NCBI RefSeq assembly: GCF_003815015.1
Contig: NZ_RKRE01000003.1
Location: forward strand, 558,001-622,000
Reading direction: 5' to 3'
Source: Thermodesulfitimonas autotrophica
Lineage (GTDB): Bacteria; Bacillota; Desulfotomaculia; Desulfotomaculales; Ammonificaceae
Length of the DNA stretch: 64,000 nucleotides
The notes beneath the pieces are model-generated. The model ran no database searches and had not been told where the DNA came from. It saw nothing but the letters and a program-made list of their open reading frames with translations. Shown here piece after piece: positions 35,408 to 44,178 of the stretch. Made by a program: the position numbers and the translations under genes. How positions within the stretch are numbered: position 1 is the first letter of the stretch; each line of letters opens with the position of its first letter.

Positions 35408-37458
35408 TGGAGGTTAAGAGGGCGGCGTCGGCAGGCTTCTGCTTCGGGGTGAAGAGGGCGATAGAGCTGGCGCTGCAAGCCCGCGCGGAAAATACCGGGC
35501 GGATTTTTACCCTGGGCCCCCTGATCCACAATCCCCAGGTGGTCAGGCTGCTGGCCGAGAAGGGAATTGAGGTGATCCAAGACTTGGCGGCCGCGGCGGA
35601 GGGGACCTTGGTCATCCGGTCTCACGGGGTAGAACCCGAAGTTCTTGCGGCCGCTCAAGAATTAGGCTTGAAGGTTGTGGACGCCACCTGCCCTTTTGTA
35701 AAACGGGCGCAGGAACTGGCCCGAGACCTTACCGAGCAGGGCTACACGGTGGTCGTTGTCGGTGACCGGGAACACCCGGAGGTGCGGGGCATCGTCGGCT
35801 GGACCGGGGGACGGGCGCAGGTGGTGGAAGGTCCGGAGGAGGCCGCCCGCCTGCCGCTCTTGCCGCGGGTTGGCGTCATCGCCCAGACCACGCAGCCGCT
35901 CGATAACTTCGAAGCGGTGGTGGCGGTGCTCCGGCGCCGGCTGGTTAAGGAAGGAGAAGCGCCTTCCGAGCTCCGGGTTTTCAGCACCATCTGCCACGCG
36001 ACCGCCGAGCGGCAACAGGCGGCGCGCGAGCTTGCCGCGCAGGTCGACGTGATGGTGGTGGTCGGCGGCTACGACAGCGCCAACACCCGGAAGTTAGCGG
36101 CGATCTGCCGGGAGAGCGGCACGCCGACCTACCATATCGAAACCGCTGACCAGCTCAAATCGGAGTGGTTTGCCGGGGCGCGGGTGGCGGGGCTGACTGC
36201 CGGGGCGTCCACACCTGATTGGATTATCGAGGAGGTAGAAAGGCGAATGAAGGAACTGGCGGAGAATGCGCAGGAAGAGATGCAGATGGCCGATTTCCGG
36301 ACCCTGCGCGGCGGCGAGATCGTCAAGGGAGTCGTGGTGGCGATTGACCAGAACGAGGTGCTCGTAGATGTAGGGGGCAAAACAGAAGGCGTTATCCCGC
36401 TCCGGGAGCTGTCCTGCTGCGAGATCTCCTCCCCGCACGAGGTCGTGAGTGTGGGGGATGAAATAGATGTCTGGGTGGTCAAGGCCGAAGACCACGAAGG
36501 CCGCGTCATTCTTTCTAAGGGCCGCGCGGATGCGGAGAAAGCCTGGGTGAAATTGCAGGAAGCCTTCGAGAAAGGGACGCCCGTCGAAGGGGTCGTGCGG
36601 GAGGTGGTGAAAGGCGGGGTGATTGTGGATCTCGGTGTCCGGGCCTTTCTGCCCGCCTCCCTCGTGGACCGGGGTTATGTGGAGGACCTGACGAAATATT
36701 TGGGGCAGAAGGTGACCTGTAAAGTTATCGAGCTTAACCGGGCGCGCAAGAAGGTTGTCCTTTCCCGCAAGGCCATTCTCGAAGAGGAATACCAGCGGAA
36801 ACGCGAGGAACTGTTCAACTCCCTCCAGGAGGGCGCGGTGGTGCGAGGCGTCGTGCGGCGGCTCACCTCGTTCGGTGCGTTTGTGGACATCGGGGGTCTG
36901 GATGGCCTGCTGCACATTTCGGAGATTGCCTGGCACCGCGTCAACCACCCGGCGGAGGTTTTGAAGGTCGGCCAGGAGATTGAGGTCAAGGTGATCAAGA
37001 TCGACCGGGAAAACGGAAAGATCAGCCTTTCCCGGAAGCAGGTGATTCCCGACCCCTGGGATACGGTGGCGGAAAAGTACCCCGTGGGCAGCCTGGTGGA
37101 GGCGAAAGTGGTCCGGCTGGCGCCCTTCGGTGCTTTTGTGGAGCTTGAACCGGGTGTGGAAGGGCTGGTGCACATCTCCCATTTCGCCGACTGGCACGTG
37201 GAGAAGCCGGAGGATGTGCTCAACGAAGGGGACAGGGTTACGCTCCGGGTTCTCAGCGTTGACCCTACCGGGCGGCGCATCCGGCTCTCCCTGCGCGATG
37301 CCATCCGGAAAGGAGAGGATGTGGCCGGGGATGAGCAGCGGACCATAGAAGACAGCATGACTGTCGATTACGCCAGTGCGGTGGCCACGGCGGAAACTGA
37401 AGAGGACGCAGGGGAGACGGCGGCTATCGGTTTGCCCGACGACGAGATTTCGGACTGA
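35407..37458 (+). CDS. ispH: HMBPP reductase (IspH/LytB) fused to four S1 RNA-binding domains
   Basis: 683 aa. Residues 1-283 are IspH, the Fe-S enzyme that makes IPP and DMAPP in the MEP pathway; the cluster ligands are C12 (GFCFGV), C95 (DATCPFV) and C196 (TICHAT). Residues 300-645 contain four S1 folds beginning near 304, 391, 480 and 565 (for example GVVRRLTSFGAFVDIGGLDGLLHISEI), similar to ribosomal protein S1. This fusion is known in Clostridia. The S1 part probably acts in mRNA binding or translation; why it is tied to isoprenoid synthesis is not known. Acidic C-tail. Followed by a strong terminator. Confidence 0.95.
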   Translation: MEVKRAASAGFCFGVKRAIELALQARAENTGRIFTLGPLIHNPQVVRLLAEKGIEVIQDLAAAAEGTLVIRSHGVEPEVLAAAQELGLKVVDATCPFVKRAQELARDLTEQGYTVVVVGDREHPEVRGIVGWTGGRAQVVEGPEEAARLPLLPRVGVIAQTTQPLDNFEAVVAVLRRRLVKEGEAPSELRVFSTICHATAERQQAARELAAQVDVMVVVGGYDSANTRKLAAICRESGTPTYHIETADQLKSEWFAGARVAGLTAGASTPDWIIEEVERRMKELAENAQEEMQMADFRTLRGGEIVKGVVVAIDQNEVLVDVGGKTEGVIPLRELSCCEISSPHEVVSVGDEIDVWVVKAEDHEGRVILSKGRADAEKAWVKLQEAFEKGTPVEGVVREVVKGGVIVDLGVRAFLPASLVDRGYVEDLTKYLGQKVTCKVIELNRARKKVVLSRKAILEEEYQRKREELFNSLQEGAVVRGVVRRLTSFGAFVDIGGLDGLLHISEIAWHRVNHPAEVLKVGQEIEVKVIKIDRENGKISLSRKQVIPDPWDTVAEKYPVGSLVEAKVVRLAPFGAFVELEPGVEGLVHISHFADWHVEKPEDVLNEGDRVTLRVLSVDPTGRRIRLSLRDAIRKGEDVAGDEQRTIEDSMTVDYASAVATAETEEDAGETAAIGLPDDEISD

Positions 37459-37574
37459 AGGGCCGGCCCGGGATCAAGGGTTGGCTTATAGGTAGCTGCC
37501 GGAAAAGAACGGGGCCGGGACGAGATTCGGGCCTGGCGTTTCTGCCGCTTTCAAGTTCGCCGCTTTTGTTTAAG

Positions 37575-37601
37575 ACACCGGAGAAAAACCCGGTGTTTTT
37601 T
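37575..37601 (+). terminator. terminator of the aromatic supercluster
   Basis: ACACCGG (37575-37581) pairs with CCGGTGT (37590-37596), followed by a T-run and TATTTT. The gap 37459-37738 otherwise shows no gene. Confidence 0.88.
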
Positions 37602-37738
37602 ATTTTGCGCGGGCGCGGCGCTTTCCCGGGGTGAAAGGGCGCGGGGCGGCGGATGCTGGTATATTTTTGCGCTGTGCGGGGCAGCCTTATGACGGAAGTC
37701 CATCTTGCGGAGAAACGGATAGAAAAGGTGAGGTGGTT

Positions 37739-38452
37739 ATGGACAGATTACCGATCGGTCTGTTAGCGCTAATCATCGTTTCCGTCCTGATCTACCTGGG
37801 ACTTGGCCACCGGGTTTTTGACCGGATGCGGCTGACGGACAGGGCGGCACTTATGATTATCGCCGCCCTTCTTTTAGGCAGCCTGATCGACATCCCGATA
37901 CCTGGGCGGCCGGTTTCGGTTTCCATCAACGTGGGCGGCGCTTTGGTGCCGGTGGGGCTGGCGATTTACCTGCTTGCCGGGGCAGGCACGCGCGAGGAGC
38001 GCTCCCGGGCGCTGTGGGGCGCGCTTTTGACCGGCGCCGTGGTTTACTTTATCGGCAGCTACCTGATGCGGGGCCTCACGGAGCCCGCCGGCCGCTACCA
38101 CTTTATGGAGCCTCTCTATCTTTACCCGATCGTGGCGGGCGTGGTGGCTTACGTGATGGGACGGTCGCGCCGGGCGGCCTTCGTAGCGGCTACCTTAGGC
38201 GTGCTCCTCGGGGACATTTTTCACTACCTCCGGGTTGCTGCCGCCCGGGCGCCGGTGCGGGTGGATATCGGCGGCGGGGGCGTTTTTGACACGATAGTGC
38301 TCGCGGGCATTTTCGCCGTACTCTTAGCGGAGGTAGTGGGCGAAATAAGGGAGCGGGCGCAAGGGGGGCCCGCCACTGAAGGACGGGCCGAAGAGTTAGT
38401 GGCCAACCTCCAGTCTCCCGCGGAAAGGGGTAGGGATGATGAGAGTAAATAG
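37739..38452 (+). CDS. DUF1614 family membrane protein
   Basis: 237-residue integral membrane protein with about six to seven helices. The family features LIDIPIPGRPVSVSINVGGALVPVGLAIYLL (helix with conserved Asn/Gly) and LGDIFHYLRV are seen. Function unknown; it is common in sporulating Clostridia next to spoIIP. ATG at 37739 with AGGTGAGGTGG just upstream is preferred over an open frame 36 codons longer. It overlaps spoIIP by 17 bases. Confidence 0.8.
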   Translation: MDRLPIGLLALIIVSVLIYLGLGHRVFDRMRLTDRAALMIIAALLLGSLIDIPIPGRPVSVSINVGGALVPVGLAIYLLAGAGTREERSRALWGALLTGAVVYFIGSYLMRGLTEPAGRYHFMEPLYLYPIVAGVVAYVMGRSRRAAFVAATLGVLLGDIFHYLRVAAARAPVRVDIGGGGVFDTIVLAGIFAVLLAEVVGEIRERAQGGPATEGRAEELVANLQSPAERGRDDESK

Positions 38453-39614
38453 CGCCGTTGCGCTTTTGTTAGGAATGGTGCTGATAGCGACCGGCTTGGG
38501 ACTCGGCGTTTTCCTGACGGCGGGCGAGCTGCCGGCTTTGCCTGCGGCGGCGGGCTTACTTGACCGCGACGATGAGCTCAAACCGGGCGACTATTTCACC
38601 GTGGTTGACGAGGCGCGCCGGGCTATCGACGAGCTCGGGCGGGCGCTTACTCCCGGTGACGAACTGATTACCGCCGACGGGAAGCACTACCGGATTGAAA
38701 AGGTGAGCGGCAAGGTCGCCCAGGCGCGGCTTTTGGGCATTGACCGCGACGTTCTGGCGTGGGAGGAATACTTCGACCGCGCGGCGGTGCCGGTGGGCAT
38801 CTTCGGCGGGCGCCGGGCGGTGGGCGTCTATCATACCCACAGCGACGAGTCCTATGTCCCTACGGATGGTGCGGCGGCGATTCCCTACCGGGGCGGGATT
38901 CTGAAGGTGGGTGGCTACCTTAGCGGGAAGCTGCGGCGGAACGGGGTTGGCGTTCTCCACGACACGACGCCGCACGACCCGCACGACGCCTACGCCTACA
39001 TCCGCTCGCGCAAGACGGCCGTCCGGTTGCTGCGGGCAAATCCCATCGCGCTGTTCGACGTTCACCGGGACGGTGTCCCCGATCCGGACTTCTACCGGAA
39101 GCAGGTGGCCGGCACCACGGTGGGGCAGGTCCGCCTCGTGGTGGGACGGCAGAACCCGCGCATGTCCGCGAACCTTGACTTTGCGAAGCGGCTGATGACC
39201 TATGCTAACCGGGTGCATCCGGGGCTGGTCAAGGGAATTTTTCTCGGTAACGGCAGCTATAACCAGGACCTGATGCCGACGGCGCTGCTCCTTGAGTGCG
39301 GCACGCACACGATAACCCGTCCGGAAGCAGAGCGCGGCGTGCAACTGTTGGCCGACGCGGTTCCGGTAGTGCTGGGAATTACCGGACCCCGTCCAGACCT
39401 GCCGGAGAGTGCGCGCCCCGTGACCAACAAGACCTCGCCGGGTGCCTGGCGGGCCTTTGCGTGGGTCCTGGTGGCTACGGTTATCGGCGTGGGGGCTTAT
39501 CTCCTCATCGGCGCTGGCAGCTGGGAGACCGCACGCGAACGGCTCCGCTCCTTCTGGCGGCGCGAGGCGAACGTGCTCCGCGACCGCGACCGGCAGGGGG
39601 ATGATAAGGCTTAG
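38436..39614 (+). CDS. spoIIP: stage II sporulation protein P
   Basis: Cell-wall amidase/endopeptidase that, with SpoIID and SpoIIM, drives membrane migration in engulfment. N-terminal membrane anchor (about 5-27). The catalytic domain (about 120-305) has VGVYHTHSDESYVPT with the zinc His, FDVHRDGVP, VVGRQNP and ALLLECGTHT. A second hydrophobic segment near the C-terminus (about 332-352) is unusual next to the Bacillus form, which lacks a C-terminal anchor as far as I know. Expressed under mother-cell control in other species. Confidence 0.9.
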   Translation: MMRVNSAVALLLGMVLIATGLGLGVFLTAGELPALPAAAGLLDRDDELKPGDYFTVVDEARRAIDELGRALTPGDELITADGKHYRIEKVSGKVAQARLLGIDRDVLAWEEYFDRAAVPVGIFGGRRAVGVYHTHSDESYVPTDGAAAIPYRGGILKVGGYLSGKLRRNGVGVLHDTTPHDPHDAYAYIRSRKTAVRLLRANPIALFDVHRDGVPDPDFYRKQVAGTTVGQVRLVVGRQNPRMSANLDFAKRLMTYANRVHPGLVKGIFLGNGSYNQDLMPTALLLECGTHTITRPEAERGVQLLADAVPVVLGITGPRPDLPESARPVTNKTSPGAWRAFAWVLVATVIGVGAYLLIGAGSWETARERLRSFWRREANVLRDRDRQGDDKA

Positions 39615-40069
39615 TGAATATCGTTTACCACTGCTACGGCGGAACGCACTCTTCGGTTCTGGCGGCCGCGCTCCACACCGGGCTTATCTCCCCCCGGCGG
39701 CCGCCCGGGGCTGCCCGCCTCTTCGCGCTGCCGTTTCTTGACCGTCAGGACGGGAGCAATCACGGGCAGCTCTATTTCTTCGGCACCGACGAAAAAGGCC
39801 ACCGCGTTTACGTGCTCGGGCGCCGCCGGGACGGGGAGATGCTGAGCCTGGTCTTCGGCGGCCCTGCAGGGGAGGAACCGGCCGGGGACTTGTTGCTCGT
39901 AAACGCAATGTATTGCGTGCCGCCGCTTTTAAAAATCGGCGGTTTCCTGTCGCGGCGCCTCAAATTAACCCGGGTCGGCCGCCCGTTAGTGGTGGCGGGA
40001 TTGCGGCAGGCTTACCCGTGCCTGCGCGAGCTGGTCTACCGGGTTAAGGCGGAGGTCGACGAATCATAG
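39614..40069 (+). CDS. DUF3189 family protein (first copy)
   Basis: 151-residue soluble protein starting MNIVYHCYGGTHSSVLAAALHTG, a form typical of DUF3189, with FFGTDEKGHRVYVLGRR and a C-terminal VAGLRQAYPCLRELV helix. Function unknown; found in spore formers. GTG start overlaps the spoIIP stop (TAGTGA region), so it belongs to the spoIIP operon. Confidence 0.82.
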   Translation: MNIVYHCYGGTHSSVLAAALHTGLISPRRPPGAARLFALPFLDRQDGSNHGQLYFFGTDEKGHRVYVLGRRRDGEMLSLVFGGPAGEEPAGDLLLVNAMYCVPPLLKIGGFLSRRLKLTRVGRPLVVAGLRQAYPCLRELVYRVKAEVDES

Positions 40070-40491
40070 GCAGAAAGCTCCTCTTTTTCAGCTGCCGGGA
40101 GCTGCCGCTGCCGGCGGTGGCGGCGGCGATCAGGACCGGCCGCCTGGCGGGAGACGTTCCGCCGGCGCCCGGCCGTCTTTTTGCGCTGCCGCTCTTCGCG
40201 GCGCCGCGGGCCTTCGTCTATTACGGCACCGACCCTGAGGGGCACCGGGTTTACGCCTTTTGGTGTCGCGGGGAGGCGCCCTTATTTTACGAATTTTTTA
40301 GGGCGCGGCAAAAACTTTTGGGAGAAGCGGAATGGCTCCTCCGCCCGGTGCCGGATGTCGCCTGCGGAACGTGGTTGTCCCTGGCCTGGTGGCTTGCCCG
40401 CAGCGGTTGCCCCTTCGGCAGGTGGCTTTTCTGCCGGGCCCTGGCCCGCTGCTACCCGCATCTGGTGCGTTTGGCGGCGGAAGAGGCTTGA
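40066..40491 (+). CDS. DUF3189-like protein (second copy); apparent ATA or ATC start
   Basis: A diverged paralogue of the gene before it: GRKLLFFSCRELPLPAVAAAIRTGRL aligns with its N-terminus, and YYGTDPEGHRVYAFW and ALARCYPHLVRLA with its middle and end. It lacks the HCYGGTHSS cluster, keeping SCRE instead. No ATG, GTG or TTG lies in frame after the TAA at 40045 until GTG at 40117, which would remove the first beta strand. GGAGGT (40051-40056) stands 9 bases before ATA (40066), which overlaps the upstream stop as ATAG, or 6 bases before ATC (40063). Start uncertain; the frame is supported by the paralogy. Confidence 0.65.
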   Translation: MGRKLLFFSCRELPLPAVAAAIRTGRLAGDVPPAPGRLFALPLFAAPRAFVYYGTDPEGHRVYAFWCRGEAPLFYEFFRARQKLLGEAEWLLRPVPDVACGTWLSLAWWLARSGCPFGRWLFCRALARCYPHLVRLAAEEA

Positions 40492-40563
40492 CGCCGGCAC
40501 CCTCCTGCAGGATAATTTACTCGTGGTGTCTGGGTATTTCCGACAAAGTTTGCGCTTGGCGCG

Positions 40564-41925
40564 GTGAAAGTTGCAGACTGCGTTTCCCCGAGGTCAATGA
40601 GCGGTCTCGAGATAAAAGCGGTGGAGCCCGGCAGCGCCGCATTTGCGGCCGGGCTGGCGGCCGGCGACCGGATCACCGCTATCGGTGGCCGGCCGGTCAG
40701 GGACATCATCGACTACTACTTCTATCTGGCGGTTGCCGAACCGGAACTCACCGTCCGGCGGGGGGAGAAGGAGTTCAACGTCCGGCTCGCGGCGGAAGCA
40801 GGACGGCCGGGCTTAAGTTTTGTTTCGCCTTTCGGCCGGATCCGCCGGTGCGCCAACCGCTGCCTTTTTTGCTTCGTCGACCAGCAACCGCCGGGACTCC
40901 GCCCGAGCCTCTGCTTCAAGGATGACGATTACCGCCTCTCCTTCTGGGAAGGAAATTTCGTTACCCTGACGAACTGCACGCGCCGGGACATAGAAAGGAT
41001 TGTGGCCCAGCGGTTGAGCCCGCTTTACGTTTCCGTGCATACCACCAACCCGGAGCTGCGCGCGCGCCTGATGGGAAATCCCCGTGCGGCGGAGATCAAG
41101 GCGCAACTCGCGGCGCTGGCAGCGGGCGGCATTACCCTGCACACGCAGGTCGTCCTCTGTCCCGGCCTCAACGACGGGGCGGAGCTGGAGCGGACGGTGC
41201 GGGATCTGGCGTCCTTTTTCCCGGCGGTGCGTTCGGTGGCGGTGGTACCGGTTGGCCTGACGGCACACCGGGCGGGACTCTACCCGCTGCGCCCCGTGAC
41301 GCCCGCTGCGGCAGCGGCGCTCATAGAAGACGTAACGGCGTGGCAGCGGGAGTTCCGCCGGCGCTACGGCAGCAGGTTGGTCTTCGCGGCCGATGAGTTT
41401 TACCTCCTGGCAGGAAAAGCGGTGCCGGCGACGAAGGAGTACGAGGGCTTCCCGCAGTTGGAGAACGGGGTTGGGCTGGTGCGGCGCTTTCGCGACGCTT
41501 GGAAGCGGGTGGCGCGGCGCCTCCCGGAGACGACCACCCCCTGCCGGGCGGTTTTGGTTACCGGCACGCTGGCCGCGCCGGTGCTGCGACCCGTGGTTGC
41601 GCGGCTCAACGCAGTGGCGGGGCTTGAAGTAACGTTGGTGCCGGTTGCGAACCGCTTTTTCGGGACCAGCGTAACGGTGGCCGGCCTGCTTACCGGCCGG
41701 GATATCTGCGCGGCCCTCGCTACGCTTTTCCGGGAGGGGCTGCGGCCCGAACTCGTGGTGGTCCCCGCTGCGGCGCTGAAGGACGGGCGCCTCTTCCTCG
41801 ACGATACGACCTGCGCGGCGGTAGCGCAGCAAGTCGGCTGCCGGGTGGTAGCGGCGGCTGGCCCGCACGAGCTCGTGGCCGCCCTCGGGGTGAAACTTGC
41901 GCGCCGCAGTTTTCGTAAAGAGTGA
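40564..41925 (+). CDS. PDZ / radical-SAM-like DUF512 protein
   Basis: 453 aa. N-terminal PDZ-like domain (about 12-80), then an Fe-S motif C96-X3-C100-X2-C103 (RCANRCLFCFVDQ) of radical SAM type, the LSVHTTNPELR and LCPGLNDG segments, and the DUF512 domain (about 250-440). Function unknown; the gene commonly precedes der in Clostridia. GTG at 40564 is the open start; ATG at 40597, directly before the PDZ sequence, is an alternative, and neither has a good Shine-Dalgarno. Confidence 0.85.
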   Translation: MKVADCVSPRSMSGLEIKAVEPGSAAFAAGLAAGDRITAIGGRPVRDIIDYYFYLAVAEPELTVRRGEKEFNVRLAAEAGRPGLSFVSPFGRIRRCANRCLFCFVDQQPPGLRPSLCFKDDDYRLSFWEGNFVTLTNCTRRDIERIVAQRLSPLYVSVHTTNPELRARLMGNPRAAEIKAQLAALAAGGITLHTQVVLCPGLNDGAELERTVRDLASFFPAVRSVAVVPVGLTAHRAGLYPLRPVTPAAAAALIEDVTAWQREFRRRYGSRLVFAADEFYLLAGKAVPATKEYEGFPQLENGVGLVRRFRDAWKRVARRLPETTTPCRAVLVTGTLAAPVLRPVVARLNAVAGLEVTLVPVANRFFGTSVTVAGLLTGRDICAALATLFREGLRPELVVVPAAALKDGRLFLDDTTCAAVAQQVGCRVVAAAGPHELVAALGVKLARRSFRKE

Positions 41926-41952
41926 GATTCCGAAACGGTAAAGGAGTCGGTC

Positions 41953-43281
41953 ATGGGCGAGAAACCGGTGGTTGTGATTGTCGGGCGGCCAAACGTGGGC
42001 AAATCAACCCTTTTCAACCGGCTGGTCGGGGAAAGGGCGGCGATTGTAGAGGCTGAGCCGGGCGTTACCCGGGACCGGATTTACCGGGAAGCCGAATGGA
42101 GCGGCCGGGAATTCCTGTTGGTGGACACGGGCGGTGTGGTGGCCGCGCCGGAAGGGGCTATCGAGGCGGGCATCAGGCGTCAGGTGGCGCAGGCGCTGGA
42201 AAAAGCCGATCTCGCCCTCTTCGTCGTCGATGCCGGTACCGGACTGATGCCCGAGGACAGGGTGGTGGCGGACCTCCTGCGCCGGGCGGGGAAGCCGGTG
42301 CTTCTGGTGGCCAATAAGGTGGACCGCTTTGACCCGCCGCCCGCCCTTGGGGAGTTTTACGCCCTCGGGATGGGGGAGCCCTTACCGGTTTCGGCGGCCC
42401 AGGGGCTTAACACCGGCGACCTCCTCGACGCGATTGTGGCGCGCCTTCCGGAGAAGTCATCCCGGCAGGTGGGTGAGGAAGCCCTGCGGGTGGCGATTGT
42501 CGGGCGGCCGAACGTGGGGAAGTCCTCGCTGGTCAACGCGATCTTAGGCGCGGAGCGGGTGATTGTGAGCGAGATTCCGGGGACGACGCGGGACGCGGTG
42601 GATACGCCCTTCCAGCGCGGCGGCAAAAGCTACGTGTTGATCGATACCGCCGGTATCCGGCGGAAAAGCCGGATTGATTTGCCGGTGGAGCGGTACAGCG
42701 TGCTGCGCGCCCGGAAGGCGATTGACCGGGCGCAGGTGGCGGTGCTCGTGCTCGATGCGCTTGAGGGCGTCACCACGCAGGACCAGCGGATTGCGGGGAT
42801 GATTGAAGAGGCGGGCCGAGCGGTGGTGGTGGTGGTGAATAAGTGGGACCTGGTGCCGGCGGAACGGAGGGACGCAGCGGCGTTCCGCGAGGCAATCGGC
42901 TACGCGCTCGACTTCATCGGCTACGCGCCGGTGGTCTTCACCGTGGCGACTGCCGGCAAGGGTATCGGGCGACTCATAGAAGCGGTGGATACAGCGGCGG
43001 CCAACGCTTGCCGGCGCGTACCGGCGGGGGAGTTCAACGCCCTGCTGCAGGAGGCAACCCTGCGTAACCCGCCGCCCCAGGCAGCCGGCAAGCGCCTGAA
43101 GATCTTCCACGGGAGTCAGGTCGGGACCAACCCGCCCGTCTTCCTGCTTTACGTTAACGATCCGCGACTTATGCACTTTTCCTACCGCCGTTACCTCGAA
43201 AACCAACTGCGTGCGGCCTACGACTTCACCGGAACACCGGTCCGCTTCAAGTTGCGGCGCAAGCGGGAGAAGAAGGCCTAA
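41953..43281 (+). CDS. der: ribosome-assembly GTPase Der (EngA)
   Basis: Essential double-GTPase for 50S subunit maturation. Two G domains, each with GRPNVGKS (about residues 11-18 and 182-189), DTGG/DTAG, and NKVD/NKWD, followed by a KH-like C-terminal domain ending in basic residues. 442 aa, normal. ATG follows AAAGGAGTC by about 5 bases. Confidence 0.96.
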   Translation: MGEKPVVVIVGRPNVGKSTLFNRLVGERAAIVEAEPGVTRDRIYREAEWSGREFLLVDTGGVVAAPEGAIEAGIRRQVAQALEKADLALFVVDAGTGLMPEDRVVADLLRRAGKPVLLVANKVDRFDPPPALGEFYALGMGEPLPVSAAQGLNTGDLLDAIVARLPEKSSRQVGEEALRVAIVGRPNVGKSSLVNAILGAERVIVSEIPGTTRDAVDTPFQRGGKSYVLIDTAGIRRKSRIDLPVERYSVLRARKAIDRAQVAVLVLDALEGVTTQDQRIAGMIEEAGRAVVVVVNKWDLVPAERRDAAAFREAIGYALDFIGYAPVVFTVATAGKGIGRLIEAVDTAAANACRRVPAGEFNALLQEATLRNPPPQAAGKRLKIFHGSQVGTNPPVFLLYVNDPRLMHFSYRRYLENQLRAAYDFTGTPVRFKLRRKREKKA

Positions 43282-43334
43282 CTGCCCGGCGGCCAAAAAC
43301 CTTACCCTGGCTTTCCCCGAAAAACCTTTCTTCA

Positions 43335-43415
43335 TATACTGAAGGTGAAACCCGGGAGGGAGACGCATTCTGCCGAAAAGCGGCGCATTGCGGCTTGTCT
43401 TTTTTCGCGTCTCCC
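43335..43415 (+). other. structured leader between der and plsY
   Basis: TATACT at 43335-43340 may be a -10 box. GGGAGACGC (43358-43366) pairs perfectly with GCGTCTCCC (43407-43415), enclosing GCCG-AAAAG-CGGC (43372-43384) and a T-run at 43399-43405. It may be a plsY leader or a small RNA; I recognise no family. Confidence 0.4.
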
Positions 43416-43495
43416 TGTATCCTAAATAAAAAACCAGCCGGCGGCTTCAAAGGTGAAAATCTGCTAGCGCAGAAGCGGGAGCCGCGGCAGGCGGG

Positions 43496-44077
43496 GTGGT
43501 TTTTCTGAAACTGATAGGCATTGCCCTGATTGCTTACCTTCTCGGCTCTTTTCCCACCGGCTACCTGTTAGCCCGCGCCCGGGGGATTGACATTTTCCGG
43601 TACGGCAGCGGTAACATCGGCGCCACCAACGTCTGGCGGACGCTGGGTCCGGCCTTCGGTCTGTTGGCGCTGGCCGGCGACGTGGGCAAAGGGGCGGTGG
43701 CCGTCTACTTAGGCAGCCGCGCTGGCGAGTGGCCGGCGGTCGTTGCCGGCGCCTGCGCCCTGGCCGGTCATAGCTGGTCGGTCTTCCTCCGCTTCCGCGG
43801 CGGCAAGATGATTGCCACCGCGCTCGGCGTCTTCATCATGCTCACGCCGGGGGCGGCCTGCGGCTCTCTATTGATCTGGGCCTTCGTCTTTGCTTTGAGC
43901 CGCTACGTTTCTCTGGCCTCCATTATCGCGGCCGGCAGCCTGCCGCTGCTCATCGCCGCTTTCGGCTACTCCTGGCCCTACATTCTTTTCGGGGCGGTTG
44001 CGGCTGGCGTTGCCATTTACCGCCACCGGAGCAATATCCGGCGCCTCCTTACCGGGACCGAGCACCGGTTCCGCTAA
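43496..44077 (+). CDS. plsY: acyl-phosphate:glycerol-3-phosphate acyltransferase
   Basis: Membrane enzyme making lysophosphatidic acid from acyl phosphate. 193 aa, five helices. Motifs GSFPTGYLLAR, YGSGNIGATNVWRTLG and LRFRGGKMIATALG are clear. GTG start at 43496. Its product feeds PlsC. Confidence 0.94.
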   Translation: MVFLKLIGIALIAYLLGSFPTGYLLARARGIDIFRYGSGNIGATNVWRTLGPAFGLLALAGDVGKGAVAVYLGSRAGEWPAVVAGACALAGHSWSVFLRFRGGKMIATALGVFIMLTPGAACGSLLIWAFVFALSRYVSLASIIAAGSLPLLIAAFGYSWPYILFGAVAAGVAIYRHRSNIRRLLTGTEHRFR

Positions 44078-44178
44078 CCCGCGACCTTTTCTGACAAAAC
44101 AACTAAAAATCAGCGGCAGGGGAAAGCGCTGTTGGCGACGAACCATAAACCTACAGCACGATTTACGGAGTGAACCCG

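Noticed and set aside
36094-37197. 367-codon minus-strand frame opposite the S1 part of ispH
   Set aside because: Antisense shadow without motif.
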